A DNA stretch of 64,000 nt from Lacinutrix sp. Hel_I_90 (GTDB lineage: Bacteria; Bacteroidota; Bacteroidia; Flavobacteriales; Flavobacteriaceae): NCBI RefSeq assembly GCF_000934685.1, contig NZ_JYNQ01000001.1, positions 1,352,501-1,416,500 of the forward strand, read 5' to 3'. The position numbers were made by a program, and so were the translations under genes. Positions 1 through 7,484 of this stretch are shown in pieces. The notes under the pieces were generated by a model, which was not told the DNA's origin, made no database searches, and saw only the letters and a list, made by a program, of their open reading frames with translations. Every line of letters starts with the position of its first letter. The first letter of the stretch is position 1.

Positions 1-495
1 ACAATACAGTATTTCCTTTTGCTCCACAAGGATTATTTTTTTCTCCATATGAAGGGCTATTTTGGAATGCTTTACATCATTGTTACTTCTCGTGTTTCTT
101 AATATTTCTTTTAAATTTTCTCCGAGCGTTTCTTCTTTTTGGTGTTTAATAACTTTTTTGATGGCAATACCCAATTCTTCTTTGTCGATGGGTTTCAATA
201 AATAATCTGTAGCATTTACTTTCAGTGCCTTAATAGCGTACCTATCAAAAGCTGTAATAAAAATAATGTCAAAGTCTCTAAATTCAAGTTGATTTAATAA
301 CTGAAATCCATCCATATCAGGCATTTGGATGTCTATAAAAAGTAAATTTGGTTGAAAAACATTTATGGCCTTTATAGCTTCGTTGCTGCTTTTTGTAGAA
401 AAAACAACTTCGATTTCAGAAAAATGTGTGCTAAGCTCCCATTTTAAACTATCAATGGAGAGTTGTTCATCGTCTACTATAATTGCCCTTAGCAT
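1..495 (-). CDS. LytTR-family response regulator, C-terminus cut by window edge
   Basis: Read by hand on the minus strand: 165 codons open from an ATG to the window edge. An N-terminal receiver domain has the acidic pocket VDDEQ (Asp8, Asp9), the phospho-acceptor Asp55 in FIDIQMP, Thr81 and Lys101 in LLKPID. After a charged linker (about residues 105-145) comes the start of a LytTR DNA-binding domain, with the typical pattern of an aliphatic strand, KKIILVEQKEILYC, at the edge. Such regulators normally pair with a membrane histidine kinase of the LytS/YehU type, which would lie outside the window. The gene is downstream of the sdpCAB-like operon on the same strand, separated by about 600 bases holding an sdpC relic, so a regulatory link to that operon is possible but only inferred. 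Confidence 0.85.
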   Translation of the reverse strand, partial: MLRAIIVDDEQLSIDSLKWELSTHFSEIEVVFSTKSSNEAIKAINVFQPNLLFIDIQMPDMDGFQLLNQLEFRDFDIIFITAFDRYAIKALKVNATDYLLKPIDKEELGIAIKKVIKHQKEETLGENLKEILRNTRSNNDVKHSKIALHMEKKIILVEQKEILYC

Positions 496-1090
496 TTTTG
501 TTGATTTGTATGTGTCATACTAAGTTATAAAATTTATATAATACTAAGGACATAGTTTACACTAAATAACTATAAATCATATAAATATATCTGTTTTTTT
601 TAACATAGTGCAAAAGGTAAACGACATAATTTAGAACGCTAATAGCTATAAATAAAAAGAAAAAATCAGACCCTTTTATTGTGGGAAACGATTGCTATCT
701 AATCGTGATAAAGATTGATTTAAAAACAGCTTCACTGTCTAATGCTTTATTAAGTAATCGTCAGACGCACACTATTCTGTTTCAAAACGCATTAATAATA
801 ACACGAAAATGAAGAAAAGATGAATCCACTTTTTTATTACTCATATGTACATAATTATTTGCCTTCAATAGGCAGAACGTTTCATCATAGCGCTAGAAAA
901 CCAATGAGTAACTTAACCCTTAAAGTAGAGTTGCTAGCCTTTATTTGGAGTAAACATTAATGAAGTATTATCCTTTATAACAGTCATTACAATCACCCTA
1001 ATAAAATGAATAATTAACCATAATCTCTACCAGTTCTCTGCGATATTAAATAGAATCGTGAACACTAAATGATATCCCTCTAATCTGCAA
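496..1090. other. Intergenic stretch with an sdpC relic
   Basis: About 600 bases without an intact gene between the response regulator and the SdpB gene. The only recognisable content is the decayed sdpC copy described separately. The rest is AT-rich and interrupted by stops in all frames; no convincing terminator hairpin or promoter was found. Confidence 0.6.
719..837 (-). pseudogene. Decayed second copy of the SdpC-like lipoprotein gene (5' end)
   Basis: Aligning this stretch by eye to the intact SdpC-like gene gives about 27 codons without a gap from the start: KK at 2-3, Ile5, a hydrophobic signal core, then ETE and later the nucleotide-level match for LDSEAVFK. The copy is dead in several ways: the start ATG has become ATA, the lipobox Met-Ser-Cys has become Met-Arg-Phe, an in-frame TAG replaces the Asn after ETE, and a net loss of 4 bases shifts the frame before the LDSEAVFK region. 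Similarity fades below about position 700. It lies just beyond sdpB on the same strand, so the operon once probably had toxin-like genes on both sides of sdpAB. The homology is seen directly; the duplication history is inferred. Confidence 0.75.
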
Positions 1091-2098
1091 TCATCCTTTT
1101 CCAGCAACATTTGTTTTTATGCCCTGTTTTCCTAGATGGTTTTTCCACTTAAAAAAAGAAAGTACTTGGTTTTCTCTTTTATCATTTCGTATTCTAAAAG
1201 GTATTGGTTTTAATTTTAATACCGGCGGGGGTGTCTCTGAAGGGATTAAATATAGAATGAGTCCGCCTAACATAGCAAAGAAAAAACTAACCAATCCCAA
1301 GAATAGGATAATAAAAAAATGAAACATAACGCCGAGAGGAAAGACTAAAAGTTTGGTTTTTTTATTAGAAAAAATTACAGCAAATAATACGAGTTCTAAC
1401 AAAAGGGTCCCCCAAGTCGCTGCTGAGACAAATATGGAACTGTTTAATAAATTCATCATAAATGGGTCCATCCACTCTGGGTAGCTAAAGAAGGCATCAT
1501 TAACATAATAGTAAAATGCGCTGCCTACCTTCCATTCCTCAGACACATAGATTTTATCTGTTACTGCATTGAGATACAAGAGTGACATCTGAATGGCAAC
1601 CAATACAAACATCAAATTTCCGACAAACTTTTTATATTCAGAAAACTTATCGCTTGCCTGCCAGTGCCACTTTCTATGATCTAATAGAGTAACAGGAATT
1701 AATAACAAGGTAAGAATCATTGCTATTTGATCTCCGCCCTCTAACAAACTGGAAGCGTGAAAAAAACTAGCTGTAACCCACCAATGCAATATTCCAGTAA
1801 ATCTTGGGCGCCATCCAGAGGCAACAATTAGTAAAATGACAATTGCTATCGCTTTGGAATACCCTAAGTTCTCCCAACCAAAGACATAAAATAAGTTATA
1901 GTTGCTAAATAATTTCTCTCCTAATTGACCGTTGTACATCCCTTGGTCAAATAATACAAGTGTATCACTAAATGAAAGAATAATTAAGACGCACAATGCA
2001 AGTATTGTTCTGGATAATCCATACACCCAGGTAAATGGATTATTAGAAAACATGTGATTACTTATAGTATTATAAGCTTTTTTATAGTGTTGTATCAT
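1091..2098 (-). CDS. sdpB: SdpB-like HTTM-domain membrane protein
   Basis: A 335-residue polytopic membrane protein with about seven hydrophobic segments (roughly residues 26-46, 78-96, 108-116, 124-138, 157-178, 218-242, 248-285) and a basic cytoplasmic-looking tail. It fits the SdpB / HTTM (vitamin-K-carboxylase-like) family: FHASSLLEGGDQIA after the third segment and YLNAVTDKIYVSEEW-x-GSAFYYYV in the middle are the family's signature stretches, and the length matches Bacillus SdpB (about 320). In Bacillus subtilis SdpA and SdpB together are needed to turn the SdpC precursor into the active killing peptide. The start codon overlaps the stop of the upstream sdpA-like gene by 4 bases (ATGA), so the two are translationally coupled. 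It is the last gene of the operon. Confidence 0.8.
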   Translation of the reverse strand: MIQHYKKAYNTISNHMFSNNPFTWVYGLSRTILALCVLIILSFSDTLVLFDQGMYNGQLGEKLFSNYNLFYVFGWENLGYSKAIAIVILLIVASGWRPRFTGILHWWVTASFFHASSLLEGGDQIAMILTLLLIPVTLLDHRKWHWQASDKFSEYKKFVGNLMFVLVAIQMSLLYLNAVTDKIYVSEEWKVGSAFYYYVNDAFFSYPEWMDPFMMNLLNSSIFVSAATWGTLLLELVLFAVIFSNKKTKLLVFPLGVMFHFFIILFLGLVSFFFAMLGGLILYLIPSETPPPVLKLKPIPFRIRNDKRENQVLSFFKWKNHLGKQGIKTNVAGKG

Positions 2099-2628
2099 GA
2101 TTTAACCAATTGAAATGGAATGTATTTATAGTTTTTAGAATAGGGTCCCTGATACTTTGCCCAAGACCACGGCGTGGTTTGATATTCTTTGAGTATATAA
2201 TTTCCTTCTTCTATATATAATAAACCGGATATGGGGTCTACACACTCATATGCCATTTTTTTCAGGGGCATTTTTTCAAGAGGAATAGTAGAAGGTTCCC
2301 AGGCCTCTGATTGAGGCAATTTATTTTTAATACGAAGCACTTCCAGCCCGATGCGGCTACCTTTGCGTGAGAGTCCGAAGTAATTATCTGAAGAAGTAAT
2401 ACGGAAGTTTACTAAGTGTAGTTCTCCCGCCACAATTTTGTACAGTCTATATTTTGGCTCCCGAGGGTCTCTGGTAAAAAAACCCCAACCCTGTGGAAAG
2501 AAGGTCTGAATTGTTTTTGTTTCCGCTGTAGAGACATTCATGACATTATCACCTAAACTGGTAATGAAATTAATATGCAAGTATCCAAATACTATTACAA
2601 ATCCAAACAAAAGAAGTACATGTTTCAT
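2095..2628 (-). CDS. sdpA: SdpA-like antimicrobial-peptide maturation protein
   Basis: A 177-residue protein with one N-terminal membrane anchor (about residues 3-20) and a soluble domain carrying the SdpA hallmark FPQGWGFFTRDPRE (about residues 44-57). SdpA works with SdpB in maturation of the SdpC peptide. I chose the ATG giving MKHVLLLF because the frame upstream of it runs back through a strong hairpin just after the sdpC stop, and because an A-rich tract typical of Bacteroidota leaders lies 7-15 bases before this ATG; the longer reading from 2694 would place a polar stretch before the anchor. The 3' end overlaps sdpB by 4 bases. No cysteine pair that would make it an oxidoreductase is seen. 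Confidence 0.8.
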   Translation of the reverse strand: MKHVLLLFGFVIVFGYLHINFITSLGDNVMNVSTAETKTIQTFFPQGWGFFTRDPREPKYRLYKIVAGELHLVNFRITSSDNYFGLSRKGSRIGLEVLRIKNKLPQSEAWEPSTIPLEKMPLKKMAYECVDPISGLLYIEEGNYILKEYQTTPWSWAKYQGPYSKNYKYIPFQLVKS

Positions 2629-2666
2629 AAGATTATTTTTTTTACAATTGTCTAGTGCTTTTAAAT

Positions 2667-2700
2667 AACCCCTTGAGCTATTACTAAAGCTCAAGGGGTT
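2667..2700 (-). promoter_or_regulatory. Intercistronic hairpin between sdpC and sdpA
   Basis: A perfect 12-bp inverted repeat (arms AACCCCTTGAGC and its complement, loop of 10) begins 12 bases after the sdpC stop. The bases that follow on the minus strand are A/T mixed, not a clean T run, so it is more likely a partial terminator or an mRNA-stabilising stem that lets the precursor gene be expressed above sdpA and sdpB than a full terminator. The function is inferred. Confidence 0.6.
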
Positions 2701-2712
2701 TAAGTATTTCTG

Positions 2713-3555
2713 CTATTGTTCAAAAGCCATGACAATTTCTTTAATCAGTTTTTCGCCGGAATAATTTTCATAATCTGAATGCGTTATAGGCGCTTTTTTC
2801 ACGTGAACACGAGGCAAACACAAATGATTACTAGATAAAGCCAAAGGTGACGCAAAAGGAAAAGTAGGATTATATGGGTAAATAAGTACTCTTGCAAAAT
2901 TGTTAGTCACCTCAATCAATTTAAGGCTATAATTGTACGCTAATTGATAACGTAATAAATCAGGATGAGGACTAGGATCTGTCCTGTTTTGGTTAGGATT
3001 CAATGAATTTTCATCTTGTTCTTTACTTACTTCAAATGCATCCATAATGACTACTAGCTCCCTATTTAACTTTTCTAATGTTTCACTACTAGAAAGGTTA
3101 TAGTGATCAATATCAAGATTCTCTAGCTGTTCTAATATATTTTTATCTGTCGCTGCCTTTAAAATATCTATAGAAACAATAGCCATTAGCAAGCTACGTC
3201 CATAAACCAGTTCTTCTTTTATTTGCTCAAAATCTTTGTGCTGAACAGCATCTGTTAATCGCTCTATAAAAACTGGATTCTTTTGTTTTACCATATTAAA
3301 GCAAGCCTCTGCAGAAGCTTTATAGTGTTCAAAAAACGCTTTATCTTCTGCTTTTGTTTTGTTCAACAATGCTACTTGCTGATCAAAAGTAGAAATAGAA
3401 TTAGCCTCTTCTCCTAAATAGAAAAATAAGGTTTTAAAAACAGCTTCGCTGTCTAGTTCCTTATTAGCCAATGGATCATCAGACGTTACATTTTCTGTTT
3501 CACAACTCATAAATAACAGCATTGCTATCACTAAAAGATTAATGGATTTTTTCAT
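2713..3555 (-). CDS. sdpC: SdpC-like toxin-precursor lipoprotein
   Basis: A 280-residue lipoprotein precursor: short basic N-terminus, hydrophobic core and lipobox LFMSC with the lipidated Cys18. Two blocks match the conserved N-terminal half of Bacillus SdpC: SEAVFKTLFFYLGE (residues 36-49; Bacillus has GEDYFRGLLFGQGE) and KQKNPVFIERLTDAVQHKD (residues 90-108; Bacillus has a matching DQPQYMDELKQSIDSKD stretch). The next part diverges: the Bacillus killing peptide, a hydrophobic helix pair with a Cys-x5-Cys ring, has no counterpart; only Cys85 and Cys246 remain, and the C-terminal region (residues 198-250) is a mixed, aromatic-rich segment followed by a basic patch. So it is recognisable as SdpC family, but what peptide it yields, if any, is unknown. 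It heads the operon sdpC-sdpA-sdpB, 84 bases before the chosen sdpA start. Confidence 0.7.
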   Translation of the reverse strand: MKKSINLLVIAMLLFMSCETENVTSDDPLANKELDSEAVFKTLFFYLGEEANSISTFDQQVALLNKTKAEDKAFFEHYKASAEACFNMVKQKNPVFIERLTDAVQHKDFEQIKEELVYGRSLLMAIVSIDILKAATDKNILEQLENLDIDHYNLSSSETLEKLNRELVVIMDAFEVSKEQDENSLNPNQNRTDPSPHPDLLRYQLAYNYSLKLIEVTNNFARVLIYPYNPTFPFASPLALSSNHLCLPRVHVKKAPITHSDYENYSGEKLIKEIVMAFEQ

Positions 3556-3871
3556 AATTTGTTGGTTTTTATTGTTAATAATCGATAATTAAAAAAATGC
3601 TATACTCGTGTTAAAATATATAGTAAACATTAAGTTTTTTCTCTATTCGCTTTTGTGGATGCCTCTAATAAGAATCAAGAATTGACCAAATAGGTTTAAC
3701 CCAAAAGATCTAAACAATAAGGCTTTACACCTGTTTTGTAAAAAGATATCGTGAAAGTAATCATTAAACGAAGACGTTTGCTACAAGGATTTATAGCTTG
3801 TGCCATTGACTTTATAACAAGTAGATAATTGCAGTATTTCCGAAAATAAAGTCATGTATTTTGAGATTTTT

Positions 3872-4191
3872 TTATAGGATCACTTTTTTTTTAAACAATT
3901 CCTCTGTACTAAAATGAACAAATAACTCCCCTGCTAGCGCGAGCGTGTCGACTGTTCCTATGAAATTGATATAGTGACTTAATTCTTTCATCATTGCATC
4001 ATTCTCAACTGCACCCCTTCATTATCTTTTTTTTGCACTGTTTCATATTCGGCACAATTTCTACCACTTCTATACCTTCAAGCAATGAGATTAGTAACAA
4101 AACCTTGAAGAAACAATATATCTTGCCCTACAAATACACCAATCCAATGCACAGCAGTGCATAAGGGAGACGGATGAACGAATTCCTCTAA
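3872..4191 (-). pseudogene. Possible frameshifted gene remnant of unknown family
   Basis: Three consecutive coding-like segments read on in three different minus-strand frames: one beginning LEEFVHPSPLCTAVHWIG, one around SLLEGIEVVEIVPNMK that passes to AEYETVQKKDNEG, and one with MMKELSHYINFIGTVDTLAL and STEELFKKK ending at a TAA. A G4 run sits at one of the junctions, the usual place for an indel. The amino-acid make-up looks protein-like and the base composition is richer in GC than the surroundings. I recognise no family. Each piece alone (about 35 codons) could be open by chance, so this is a weak call. Confidence 0.25.
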
Positions 4192-4429
4192 AAAAAAATG
4201 AGATATAACGCTAGTAAAACTTACAAAGTAAGGTACTATTGAATTTTAGAAGGTGTATTTTCTACTCATTTCTAGTCTTCAATATTATTTAAATAATGTG
4301 CTACTTTTACGCTTGTTTTTAAATTTTAGAGCCCCTAAAACACGCATGCTAGATGTGGCTTAAGGGGTGCCTGGTTGCGACTCAAAGGGAAGGACTACGT
4401 TTCAATCCATTTGCGGTCAAAAAAAAAAA

Positions 4430-4449
4430 AGCTCACCAATTGGTGAGCT
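4430..4449. terminator. Bidirectional intrinsic terminator
   Basis: Perfect 10-bp palindromic stem AGCTCACCAA/TTGGTGAGCT preceded by an A run and followed by eight T, so it can end transcripts in both directions. On the minus strand it follows the ohr gene. Confidence 0.85.
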
Positions 4450-4490
4450 TTTTTTTCCATTTTTAAGCTATTTTACAGTAATACACGAAT

Positions 4491-4919
4491 CTACTCGTCT
4501 AATAATAAATTTAATGTTACTGTAATATTATCCCGTGTTGCCTTACTAAACGGGCACACTTCATGCGCTTTTTCTACCAAATCTTCTCCTGTTTTGATAT
4601 CTACTCCAGGAATGTAACAATCTAAGGTTGCCTCTAAAAAGAAGCCCTCTTCATCTTTACAAAACCCTATGATAGCAGTTACATTTAAGGCTTCCTCATC
4701 AATAGTAATCCCCTCGTTTTTGGCTACCGACTGTATGGCTCCTCCAAAACAGGCAGCGTATGCAGCTCCGAAAAGTTGTTCTGGATTGGTACCCGTACCG
4801 CCATCGCCTCCCATTGATTTTGGAACCGATAGGTTCATATCAATAGGTCCATCTTCAGATTTTACATGTCCTTTCCTGCCTCCTAAAGCGCTAGTAGTTG
4901 CTTCATATAATGTTTTCAT
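4491..4919 (-). CDS. ohr: Ohr/OsmC-family organic hydroperoxide resistance protein
   Basis: A 142-residue cytoplasmic thiol peroxidase that reduces organic and fatty-acid hydroperoxides with a catalytic cysteine pair. Cys57 (in AACFGG) and Cys122 (in EVCPFSKATR) are both present, as is the N-terminal ATTSALGGRKGHV pattern of the Ohr subgroup and the GTNPEQLFGAAYAAC stretch before the first cysteine. The start giving MKTLYEA is preferred over an upstream in-frame ATG that would add 26 hydrophobic residues not found in the family. A clean terminator follows. No MarR-type OhrR gene is adjacent, so its regulation cannot be read here. Confidence 0.92.
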   Translation of the reverse strand: MKTLYEATTSALGGRKGHVKSEDGPIDMNLSVPKSMGGDGGTGTNPEQLFGAAYAACFGGAIQSVAKNEGITIDEEALNVTAIIGFCKDEEGFFLEATLDCYIPGVDIKTGEDLVEKAHEVCPFSKATRDNITVTLNLLLDE

Positions 4920-5081
4920 GTTAATATTTTTTATGATTAAAGTTAAATATACTACCATCCAGATTTCTAATAAAATGAATGGTCTTAAAATTCTCATAAA
5001 TTAGCAGGTGCCAAACCCTTTTTTATAAGGTGTTTTGAGTAAAAATGTATTACAAATACTATATTTAAAAAGAAATACACC

Positions 5082-5582
5082 TCACTCTCCTATCAGCATC
5101 GTATCAACATGCTTTGGAAACTGCTGTAGCAACACTTTTAATTTTGGTTTAATAAATGTTTTGCAAAACGGTTTTTCAGGATTCTTTAAATAATAATTTT
5201 TAAAGGACTCCTGTGAAGGTTTAAAAGCTTTAAAAAATAAAACTTTAGTAATAATGGGTTTATTGAATTGGTTCTGAAATTTTTCTAGAATAGTCTTTAC
5301 TTTGTTCATTTCCTCTTGGGTATACACATACACTGCTGAACGATATTTTTTTCGCATGGCATGTTGTGACGTGCTTTTATGCGTTAATAAATGAACATTT
5401 ATTAACAAAGTCCATGTAATTATTTGAGGATTAAAATGGACAATAACAGCTTCAGAAAACGAACGGTTCTCACCATTTGAAGCGACAAAACCCTGTTCTA
5501 CTTTCTCAACACCAACGAGTGCTTGAAACACGGCTTCTGTACACCAATGACAGCCTCCTCCAAAAGCTATTTTAGATAGCAT
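5082..5582 (-). CDS. msrA: MsrA-like peptide methionine (S)-S-oxide reductase
   Basis: 166 residues starting almost directly with the catalytic motif: GGGCHWCTEAVFQ holds the nucleophile Cys11 and Cys14, and a YRSAVYVYT stretch matches the YRS(A/V)I strand of MsrA. The enzyme repairs oxidised methionine by reducing the S-sulfoxide. It is a divergent subtype: the usual GCFWC reads GCHWC, and the loop that is normally DxxGxDxGxQYRS is replaced by THKSTSQHAMRKKYRS. The C-terminal third is basic and carries one more cysteine (PFCKTF) that could act in resolving the disulfide. Neighbouring ohr on the same strand suggests a small oxidative-damage group, though 160 bases separate them. Confidence 0.8.
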   Translation of the reverse strand: MLSKIAFGGGCHWCTEAVFQALVGVEKVEQGFVASNGENRSFSEAVIVHFNPQIITWTLLINVHLLTHKSTSQHAMRKKYRSAVYVYTQEEMNKVKTILEKFQNQFNKPIITKVLFFKAFKPSQESFKNYYLKNPEKPFCKTFIKPKLKVLLQQFPKHVDTMLIGE

Positions 5583-5621
5583 ATATGCCTGAATTAAATT
5601 TTGAGCAAAGAGAAGAAAAAA

Positions 5622-5858
5622 TTACGCTTTAGCAATTGGTTTGTCTTCATAAAAGTCTTCAAATGTTTTAGCTGTAATATAATCATCTTTTAAGACTTTA
5701 AAGACCGTAAATATTAATGAACCTTGACCTATTACTATTAAGTAAAACACCCAAGTGAAAGCAATGTTTAGTGCAGCAAAGAAGACCACAGTAATTAAAA
5801 TTAAGGTCGTAATACCTAAGCATTGCATAGCAGAAACCTTTAACTTTATTCTTTTCAT
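5622..5858 (-). CDS. Small two-helix membrane protein, unknown function
   Basis: 78 residues with a basic N-terminus, two predicted membrane helices (about residues 12-34 and 36-54) and an acidic, hydrophilic tail ending in EDKPIAKA. No family recognised. It is 40 bases upstream of the msrA-like gene on the same strand and could share a transcript with it. The AT-rich leader contains an A/T tract suitable for Bacteroidota initiation. Confidence 0.6.
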   Translation of the reverse strand: MKRIKLKVSAMQCLGITTLILITVVFFAALNIAFTWVFYLIVIGQGSLIFTVFKVLKDDYITAKTFEDFYEDKPIAKA

Positions 5859-6006
5859 TATAATTAATTAAAACAATTCATTTCCCGTTTAATAACGCGA
5901 ATAAATAAAATTTACGTTTGTACTTTTTTGAAATAAGTACAGGAATGAAAACTTAAACAGGAATGAAAACTTAACCTAAGCGCTATTAAAACTAAAAACG
6001 TAATTT

Positions 6007-6288
6007 TTATATAATTTCTGCGCTTATACCCGCTTCTAAAATCCTGGAACACCTTGGTTTCAAATCTTTTAAATCTCCTGTTTTTACGGTGCATTTACCC
6101 TTGTAATGAACTAAAATAGTACATTGTTCTGCCTGTTCTGGAGTATGATCACAAGCTTTTATTAAGGTCTCAATGACATGATCAAATGTGTTAACATCGT
6201 CATTATAAACAACAATCTCGTTGTTCTTCTTTTCTTTAGTTACAGTATCAACCTGCTCTAATACCTCTTCTTTGGTACTCATTTTCAA
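6007..6288 (-). CDS. clpS: ClpS, ATP-dependent Clp protease adaptor
   Basis: 93 residues: an unstructured charged N-terminal tail, then the ClpS core with YNDDVNTFDHVIETL (residues about 28-42), TILVHYKGKC and a GISAEII end. The NDD...TF motif binds N-degron residues and the tail docks on the ClpA/ClpC N-domain, so that N-end-rule substrates are passed to the protease. Length is normal. Start taken at the first ATG; a second ATG two codons on is equally possible. In the same direction as prmA and tpiA but separated from them by the metalloprotease gene and its terminator. Confidence 0.93.
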   Translation of the reverse strand: MKMSTKEEVLEQVDTVTKEKKNNEIVVYNDDVNTFDHVIETLIKACDHTPEQAEQCTILVHYKGKCTVKTGDLKDLKPRCSRILEAGISAEII

Positions 6289-6332
6289 TATTTTAAACTA
6301 AAATAATTTTTTTTAATGAATAAAAATAAAAA

Positions 6333-6353
6333 GGACGCCAAAAATTGGCGCCC
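6333..6353 (-). terminator. Intrinsic terminator after the metalloprotease gene
   Basis: On the minus strand a 9-bp stem GGGCGCCAA/TTGGCGTCC with one G.U pair, a three-base loop and a following T-rich run. It lies between the metalloprotease stop and clpS. Confidence 0.8.
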
Positions 6354-6386
6354 TTTATAAAAAATTTAACTTTTCGTTATATTTAT

Positions 6387-7241
6387 TTAGTACATATATT
6401 GTAAACCAATAATATCATCGTTATCAAATTCACCATTTTCACCAGAGCTAAAGCAAGCCACCATGATTGAATTAGCGTTGTATCCTGAAGATGTACCTGG
6501 GATAGCAATTGCTCCTACACCAGCTGTTCCTTCGTTAACATTTTGACCACAACTTCTTCTCGTGTCCCAATCTGTATGTCTAAATCCAACGGAGTGACCA
6601 ATTTCGTGAGTAATTACATGCTCTATAACATTTGTATCATAGTTGTTTAAACCATAGATTTGAACATACTTATTTGGAAAGCCTCCACTTGGAAAACCAG
6701 CAGATCCACCTGCACCTCCACCGCTACCACGGTAAACCACCATATCTTTGTTTTGATAATCTGTGCCAAAAGTTAATGTGAATGAAATAGAAACACCACT
6801 CAAACGATTGTAATTAGCAACAGCCCATTGTAATGCGGTTCTTTCTTTACTTGATAGCCCTTGACTGCCACCAGTATAACCAATGATAGAGATGTTTCGA
6901 CCTTGCGACACTAAATTGTTGGTGCGGTAATTTCGGTCTGTAACACCCATACCTATCTCCAACTCCATTATTTGCTTCTCGCTCATAATGATGTCTTCTT
7001 CGACTTGATACATTTCTTTTGTTGTGCCATCAGGCAACATAAAATCTACTTTCTTAACGCCGTCTGTATTTAAATAAAACTCTGCTAGCTTATTAACGAT
7101 AACCTCCGGAACATCGTTAGTATTTGAATCTGGAAGGACTTTAGATTCTGGTTGAGATTCGTTAATATCTTCTTTTTGGCAAGATTGGAAAAAGAACGAT
7201 AATGAAATAATTGCCATTAAAAATATTCTAAAATTTTTCAT
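6387..7241 (-). CDS. HEIGH-type zinc metalloprotease lipoprotein
   Basis: A 284-residue exported lipoprotein: signal peptide with FFFQSC (Cys21), a propeptide-like region of about 80 residues, then a catalytic domain with HEIGHSVGFRHTD (His212, Glu213, His216, His222, Asp224), the zinc site of the dual-action HEIGH metallopeptidase group related to M10/M12 enzymes. A glycine-rich loop (SGGGAGGSAGF) precedes the site and four cysteines or so are few, so the fold is probably not disulfide-rich. The substrate is unknown. The gene has its own terminator; a TACATTTG -7-like box lies about 130 bases upstream, without a well-placed -33 element. Confidence 0.85.
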   Translation of the reverse strand: MKNFRIFLMAIISLSFFFQSCQKEDINESQPESKVLPDSNTNDVPEVIVNKLAEFYLNTDGVKKVDFMLPDGTTKEMYQVEEDIIMSEKQIMELEIGMGVTDRNYRTNNLVSQGRNISIIGYTGGSQGLSSKERTALQWAVANYNRLSGVSISFTLTFGTDYQNKDMVVYRGSGGGAGGSAGFPSGGFPNKYVQIYGLNNYDTNVIEHVITHEIGHSVGFRHTDWDTRRSCGQNVNEGTAGVGAIAIPGTSSGYNANSIMVACFSSGENGEFDNDDIIGLQYMY

Positions 7242-7484
7242 TTGTTTTGGGTAATTGTGATTAATTAATAATAAATTAAAGGTCTACGTAAACAATGGGC
7301 ATAGCTTGACATGCATCAGTTATTTAAATTAAATACTAACAAACTATACTTTTAAAATAAATTTATTTCTGAGGCAAATGTAAGTAATAGAAACTAAAAA
7401 AATTACGGTTTTAACCGTAAAATGCATAATTTTTATTAAAATATTACATTATTATTAACTTTTAAGGCAAAATATTAAACATAA

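Larger units (their letters stand above)
3556..4490. other. Gene-poor stretch with possible gene wreck
   Basis: More than 900 bases between the SdpC-like gene and the hydroperoxide-resistance gene. It holds a possible frameshifted gene remnant (listed separately), a GC-richer patch near 4340-4410 with no open frame, and a strong bidirectional terminator at its right end. No tRNA, insertion-sequence end or intact gene is visible. The sdpC promoter must lie just above 3556, where TATATTTT resembles a Bacteroidota -7 box, but no matching -33 TTG is at the right distance. Confidence 0.5.

Noticed and set aside
5622-5858. Two-helix membrane protein considered as an immunity protein for the sdp-like system
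   Set aside because: It is over 2 kb away, separated by a strong terminator and two housekeeping-type genes, and has no resemblance to SdpI.
5912-6094. Sixty-codon minus-strand frame overlapping the end of clpS
   Set aside because: Overlaps clpS in another frame, low complexity tail; a shadow of clpS.
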